Positions 60,276 through 64,000 of a DNA stretch of 64,000 nucleotides are shown here, in pieces. The notes beneath the pieces were generated by a model. The model was not told where the DNA came from. It was given only the letters and a program-made list of their open reading frames with translations, and ran no database searches. The position numbers were made by a program, and so were the translations under genes. The DNA is from Prosthecobacter sp. (lineage in GTDB: Bacteria; Verrucomicrobiota; Verrucomicrobiia; Verrucomicrobiales; Verrucomicrobiaceae): assembly GCF_014879935.1 (NCBI RefSeq), contig NZ_JACSRD010000222.1:1-64000 (forward strand), read 5' to 3'. How positions within the stretch are numbered: position 1 is the stretch's first letter; every line of letters starts with the position of its first letter.

Positions 60276-60911
60276 TCAGGCGGCGATAAAGTCGCGGAAT
60301 GCCTCGATGATCACGACCACGGAGCAGGCTCCAGCGTCCGGGAAGCCGATGCAGGCTTCGCCGAGTGTCTTTGCACGACCAAATTTCGCGATCATCGCCT
60401 TGCTGGCGTCTTTTCCAGCAACGGTGGCGTCCGTGACAGCCTGGATGGCCTCAGAAAGAGACGATTCAGCGACTTCAGCAGCCTTGTTCGCCGCAGGCTC
60501 CATGGCGTCCACGCAGGTCTTGTCGCCCACGGCGGCTCCACCACGCTGTTTCACGCCATCGACGCCTGCTTTGAGAAAAGCGGCCAGTGCGGCGGCATCG
60601 AAGCTGTCCTTGCCAGCGAGCGCCTTTCCTCCATTGCGGAAGAAGGTGCCAAAGATCGCACCGCTGGCACCGCCCATGCTGCTCATCATCGCCATGCCGA
60701 CCGTTGAAAAGGCTTTCTCGATGCTTTCGACCTCGGCGGCTTCGAGCTTTTCCTTCGCGGCGGTCATGCCACGCTGCATGCCCAGGCCGTGGTCGCCATC
60801 TCCCAGGTTGCGGTCGGCTTCGGACAGCATCGGCTCAGCGGCGATGATGCGCTCGCAGGCGAGGATGAGCATGGCTTTGACTTCGTCTTTGGAGAGGCTG
60901 GCTTTGGACAT
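60276..60911 (-). CDS. dhaL: Dihydroxyacetone kinase subunit DhaL
   Basis: 211 residues. DhaL carries ADP/ATP and phosphorylates the dihydroxyacetone bound to DhaK. The ADP/Mg site RNLGDGDHG (34-42) is intact. The helical-barrel motifs MMSSMGGASGAIFGTFF, GDKTCVDAMEPA and AGKDASKAMIAKFGRAKTLGE are typical. It is the third gene of dhaK - cNMP-binding protein - dhaL, 52 bp after the middle gene. No PTS subunit DhaM is present, so the phosphoryl donor (ATP or a distant DhaM) is unknown. Confidence 0.93.
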   Translation of the reverse strand: MSKASLSKDEVKAMLILACERIIAAEPMLSEADRNLGDGDHGLGMQRGMTAAKEKLEAAEVESIEKAFSTVGMAMMSSMGGASGAIFGTFFRNGGKALAGKDSFDAAALAAFLKAGVDGVKQRGGAAVGDKTCVDAMEPAANKAAEVAESSLSEAIQAVTDATVAGKDASKAMIAKFGRAKTLGEACIGFPDAGACSVVVIIEAFRDFIAA

Positions 60912-60963
60912 GGGACGGCGATAGTTGGCGCTGCCGCCGGGAAGTCAAATGCGAAGCCTGCGC

Positions 60964-61326
60964 CTACATCTCCGCCCGTTTGTCCGCCCGGCGCAGGCGG
61001 TCGGCCATGCCTTTCATGACGTGAAGGGCGAACTGCGGCATCTCATCGACCATGTAGAGGAAGTGATGCTTGTTCACGGGAAGCAGGCGGCAGTCCTCAC
61101 GCGCGATGGCATCGGCAGCGCGAGGAGCATCCTCAATCAGCGAGATCTCGCCGAAGAAACCATCCGTGCCGACGGTTTCGACGACTGTGCCGTTGAGGAT
61201 GATGTCCACCGATCCGCTCTGAACCACGAACATCTCGCCCGAATCGTCGCCGGCTTTGAAAATGGGCGTCCCTGCGGCAAAGGAACGGACATTGACCGGG
61301 TTGGCGAAGATTTCGGGCAGTTTCAT
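60964..61326 (-). CDS. Single-domain cyclic-nucleotide-binding protein between dhaK and dhaL
   Basis: 120 residues that make up one cyclic-nucleotide-binding domain and little else. The phosphate-binding cassette is FFGEISLIEDAPRAADA, with the ligand-contacting Glu60 and Arg69 both present, so cAMP or cGMP binding is plausible. There is no DNA-binding domain, so it is not a CRP-type regulator. It lies 13 bp after dhaK and 52 bp before dhaL. It may bind and regulate the kinase complex, by inference from position only. Confidence 0.82.
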   Translation of the reverse strand: MKLPEIFANPVNVRSFAAGTPIFKAGDDSGEMFVVQSGSVDIILNGTVVETVGTDGFFGEISLIEDAPRAADAIAREDCRLLPVNKHHFLYMVDEMPQFALHVMKGMADRLRRADKRAEM

Positions 61327-61339
61327 GGCCGTGGGCCGC

Positions 61340-62353
61340 TTAAAGTTTGGTGTAGCCCACGCTCTCGCAGGGCATGTCCCAGAGTTTCTTCAGTTCGGCG
61401 TCGAGTTTGGTGATGCTGAAGCTCACGCCGGCCATTTCCTGGCAGGTGACGATGTTATCGACGATGGTCTGGTGGATCTTGATGCCACGAGCTTCGAGGA
61501 TCGGCTTCGCCCCGCGGAGGAGAATCAGCAGCTCCATCATGTGCGTGCTGCCGAGGCTGTTGACGAAGAAGATGATCTCGTCACCAGCGTTGAGCGCCAG
61601 GTCGTCGCCGAAGAGAAGGTCGAGAATCTTCGCCGCGAGTTCGTCGGCGGTGCACATCGGGATGAGCCCCACGCCTTTTTCGCCGTGAATGCCCATGCCG
61701 AGGCCGATCACGTCGTCAGCGAGTTCAAAGGTCGGCTTGCCCGTGGCCGGAATGCTGCCCGGCTTGGTCGAAACGCCGACGGTGCGGGTGTTATCGACGG
61801 CCTTCTGGGCGATACGAGCCAGTTCATCCAACGAATCGACCGTGGCGGCAGCCGCGCCGGCGATCTTGGTGATCGGCACCAGCCCCGCCACGCCGCGGCG
61901 CTTGCCCTTGTCCGTCGGCGGAGCGGAGCAGACATCGTCGTTGATGATGACGGTTTTCACGGTGATGCCCTCCTCGGCAGCGAGTTCCGCGCCAATGTCG
62001 AAGTTCATCACGTCACCTGCGTAGTTGCCGTAGAGGAAGAGCACGCCCTTGCCGCGATTCACCGCCTGCGTGGCTTCGAGAACGATGTCGGGAGGGGGAG
62101 CGGCGAAGATTTCGCCCACGGCGGCACCATCGGCCATGCCCTTGCCAATCAGGCCGTGATAAATCGGCTCGTGGCCGGCGCCACCACCGACGAGCAGCGC
62201 CGGTGCATCCGGACGGAGATCATTCATCACGATCGAGCGGGTGCCGACGCGGCGGGCCTTGCCGTCATAGGCGAGCACGAGGCCTTCAAACAGTTCGTCA
62301 GCGCACTTGAGCGGGTTGTTGATGATCTTCTTGGCGGAGTTGGCGTGGCTCAT
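61340..62353 (-). CDS. dhaK: Dihydroxyacetone kinase subunit DhaK
   Basis: 337 residues from ATG 62353. DhaK binds dihydroxyacetone covalently through a His as a hemiaminal. The substrate region is GGGAGHEPIYHGLIGKGMADGA and the covalent His is His223 in GLGMGIHGEKG. Also present are NYAGDVMNFD and DDVCSAPPTDKGKRRG. It heads the operon dhaK - cNMP-binding protein - dhaL. Upstream in-frame codons to 62413 lack family similarity. Confidence 0.94.
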   Translation of the reverse strand: MSHANSAKKIINNPLKCADELFEGLVLAYDGKARRVGTRSIVMNDLRPDAPALLVGGGAGHEPIYHGLIGKGMADGAAVGEIFAAPPPDIVLEATQAVNRGKGVLFLYGNYAGDVMNFDIGAELAAEEGITVKTVIINDDVCSAPPTDKGKRRGVAGLVPITKIAGAAAATVDSLDELARIAQKAVDNTRTVGVSTKPGSIPATGKPTFELADDVIGLGMGIHGEKGVGLIPMCTADELAAKILDLLFGDDLALNAGDEIIFFVNSLGSTHMMELLILLRGAKPILEARGIKIHQTIVDNIVTCQEMAGVSFSITKLDAELKKLWDMPCESVGYTKL

Positions 62354-62421
62354 GGTCGGGAGGGTGGATGTGGGAAAGGGCGTGCAGTTTGAAGCATGCC
62401 CCCGTGCTGTCAAAGCACGAT

Positions 62422-62955
62422 TCAGCGCCCTGCCGTGGAGCTGTCGGGCAGTTGGAAGGCATTCTCGATGACGTGGACCTGCGGCAACTCGCCTTCAATG
62501 AGCACGACCTCGGCGATGTCGAAGCGGAACTTGATGCGCGGATGGCCGAGCAGGCGCAACCAGTCCTGGGCACCGCGTTGGATGAGCCGCTGCTTGTCAG
62601 TGCCGACGGCATCCGCCGGCCGTCCGAAAGCCGTGCTGGTGCGTGTTTTGACCTCCACAAAGGTGAGCACATCGCGATGACGGGCGACGATGTCCACCTC
62701 TCCCCGGTTCACACCGCTATAGTTGCGATACAGGACGCGTCGGCCGTGTGCGGACAGCCAGCGCGCGGCGATCCATTCACCGAGGCGGCCGATTTCAGAG
62801 CGGTTCATGACGCGACCGGCGAGACGACGCCGGAACAGCCGCAAGTGGCGCCCACACAACCACAGAAACGCGGAACGCACGCGCCTGTCGCCTGAGATCC
62901 GCCGCCGCAGCCAGCGCCACAGGGTTTCAGGACGGAACGGGCGCGGCTTTTTCAT
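62422..62955 (-). CDS. YraN/UPF0102 family endonuclease-like protein
   Basis: 177 residues from ATG 62955. The C-terminal 120 residues are the YraN domain, a restriction-endonuclease-like fold: GRLGEWIAARWLSAHG, then RGEVDIVARHRDVLTFVEVKTR, which contains the Asp, Glu and Lys of the PD-(D/E)xK active-site pattern. The N-terminal 50 residues are an Arg-rich extension. Cellular role is not established; it often sits beside rnhB, as here with an ATGA overlap. Start choice follows that overlap. Confidence 0.87.
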   Translation of the reverse strand: MKKPRPFRPETLWRWLRRRISGDRRVRSAFLWLCGRHLRLFRRRLAGRVMNRSEIGRLGEWIAARWLSAHGRRVLYRNYSGVNRGEVDIVARHRDVLTFVEVKTRTSTAFGRPADAVGTDKQRLIQRGAQDWLRLLGHPRIKFRFDIAEVVLIEGELPQVHVIENAFQLPDSSTAGR

Positions 62956-63569
62956 GCCAGATCGAATTCCAACTGCGCCACAGGCGCGAACGTGCGCCGA
63001 TGATGCGGACAGGGGCCATGCTTTCGCAAAGCCGCGAGATGCGCCGGCGTGGGATAGCCTTTGTGGCATTCAAAGCCGTACTCGGGATGGGCCTGCGCGA
63101 GCGCCATCATCAGGCGGTCACGGGTGACTTTGGCGATGATGCTGGCCGCGGCGATCGAGTAGCTGAGGCTGTCACCTTTGACGAGCGCCACATGATGCAG
63201 CGGGTACTGCTTCACCGGCTTGCCATCGATCAGGACGGCATCCGGTTTGGGATCGAGCGCCAAGGCGGCGCTGCGCATGCCTTTCCAGGTGGCCTGGAGG
63301 ATGTTGATGCGGTCGATTTCATCCACCTCGATGCTCACACAGTGCCAGCGGATGCGATCATCGCCGGTGATCTCCTCATATAAACGCTCCCGCGTGCTCT
63401 CACTGAGCTGTTTGGAGTCATTCAACACGCGATGGCGGAAATTCTCCGGCAGCACCACCGCGGCGACACACACCGGACCGGCCAGCGGCCCGCGGCCCGC
63501 CTCATCGACACCGGCGATGACACGGAAGCCGGAGGCACGGAGGGTATTCTCGTGTTTGAGCGTGGGCAT
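62952..63569 (-). CDS. rnhB: Ribonuclease HII
   Basis: 205 residues from ATG 63569 (MPTLKHENTLRASG). RNase HII removes ribonucleotides from DNA. The active-site Asp and Glu are in VIAGVDEAGRGPLAGPV, a further Asp in VLIDGKP, and the last conserved region is SIIAKVTRDRLM. Typical for the family in length. It is followed by yraN with an ATGA overlap, and lies 31 bp after the truncated gene upstream. Confidence 0.95.
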   Translation of the reverse strand: MPTLKHENTLRASGFRVIAGVDEAGRGPLAGPVCVAAVVLPENFRHRVLNDSKQLSESTRERLYEEITGDDRIRWHCVSIEVDEIDRINILQATWKGMRSAALALDPKPDAVLIDGKPVKQYPLHHVALVKGDSLSYSIAAASIIAKVTRDRLMMALAQAHPEYGFECHKGYPTPAHLAALRKHGPCPHHRRTFAPVAQLEFDLA

Positions 63570-63600
63570 GAGCGCGGGAGGAGAGCAGGGCGGGAAAGCT

Positions 63601-64000
63601 TCAGGGCCGCACTTCAATGGGCAGCGTGATCTCGGCAGGAGCACCTGAGGCGGGGGCGATCCAGCGCATCACCTCCCTGCCCGGCTGTTCGGGATCACTG
63701 CCCAGAACGTAAATCCGGATCTGCAGCGATGCCTTCTCTCCCTGCGGCACTTCCACGGGCTTCATCTTGAGCTGGATCTCGTTGGCCCCTTTCACCAGGC
63801 CGCCGATGATCATCTCCTGCGCGATGCCATCCTGCACCGGATCGTATTGGAAGCCGTTCATGCTGATCGTGGTCTCGTAGCCGAAGGACTCGATCTTGTA
63901 TCCCGCCTTGTAGTCAGGCACGCGACAGAGCGGAGGCACGGGCGGAGCCTTTCCCGGTGGCGTGTATTCGGGTGTGTCGAGAAACTCCGGACGCTCGCCG
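63601..64000 (-). CDS. Protein of unknown function, N-terminus cut by window edge
   Basis: The frame is open from the stop at 63601 to the last base, about 133 codons. An in-frame GTG at 63939 is probably internal because Pro-rich residues continue upstream (LDTPEYTPPGKAPPVPPL). The visible part is beta-rich (YETTISMNGFQYDP, NEIQLKMKPVEVP, SLQIRIYVLGSD) and could be an immunoglobulin-like or lectin-like extracytoplasmic domain. No family is recognised. It is cotranscribed with rnhB by position. Confidence 0.6.
   Translation of the reverse strand, partial: GERPEFLDTPEYTPPGKAPPVPPLCRVPDYKAGYKIESFGYETTISMNGFQYDPVQDGIAQEMIIGGLVKGANEIQLKMKPVEVPQGEKASLQIRIYVLGSDPEQPGREVMRWIAPASGAPAEITLPIEVRP

Overview
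The window looks like a chromosomal segment of a Gram-negative, high-GC bacterium, most likely a member of the Verrucomicrobiota (Prosthecobacter/Verrucomicrobium-like). That is an inference from gene content and style. An outer membrane is implied by a Kdo transferase (waaA) and a Wzx/Wzy-type surface-polysaccharide locus. Menaquinone genes, a GldA/GldF/GldG-type ABC exporter followed by a DUF4340 protein, SUMF1-like proteins and PQQ-type propellers fit the phylum. Almost no gene start carries a purine-rich Shine-Dalgarno sequence. Taxonomy cannot be proved without a search.

Layout. 1-2,022: Fe-S scaffold (NifU/IscU type) and a rhodanese-like protein on the minus strand, divergent from pssA. 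2,079-6,236: a GT81-like glycosyltransferase and polA. 6,313-11,437: minus-strand operon gldA-gldF-gldG-DUF4340. 11,686-14,697: a membrane-anchored helical-repeat protein, tRNA-Asp and a proline-rich membrane protein. 14,848-17,601: a cofactor/ACP group of pdxJ, acpS, coaD, yceD and rpmF, with convergent acpP. 17,696-20,408: a membrane protein, a YugP-type zinc peptidase and a secreted alpha/beta hydrolase.

20,380-45,835 is one long minus-strand polysaccharide locus. In transcription order it holds rfbA, a plant-NRS/ER-like epimerase/reductase, rfbB, a methyltransferase, a Wzx flippase, then many GT2 and GT4 glycosyltransferases, methyltransferases, an acyltransferase, a large secreted beta-helix protein, a Wzy-like polymerase and a WcaF-like acetyltransferase. 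It would make, decorate, flip and polymerise a rhamnose-containing repeat unit. No initiating phosphoglycosyltransferase and no Wza/Wzc export genes are in the window. A GT4/GT2 pair has been duplicated inside the locus.

46,129-64,000 is mostly housekeeping: a double-SUMF1 protein followed by a paralogue of the 11.7-kb repeat protein, ridA, a zinc-finger-like protein, a PQQ-type propeller, rsmD-waaA, an NDP-sugar nucleotidyltransferase, a CdsZ-like coiled-coil zinc-ribbon protein, a MurQ/GCKR-like SIS protein, menF-menD, dhaK-(cyclic-nucleotide-binding protein)-dhaL, yraN-rnhB and a truncated gene at the right edge.

The most unusual features are short repeats. There are four loci of heptanucleotide tandem repeats, two in divergent promoter regions and two read in frame inside genes. 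A pair of inverted REP-like hairpins fills the whole menD-dhaL gap and supplies the menD stop codon. A double GC hairpin supplies the waaA stop codon. The plant-type NRS/ER homologue standing in for RmlC plus RmlD, and the cyclic-nucleotide-binding protein between dhaK and dhaL, are the best protein-level leads.
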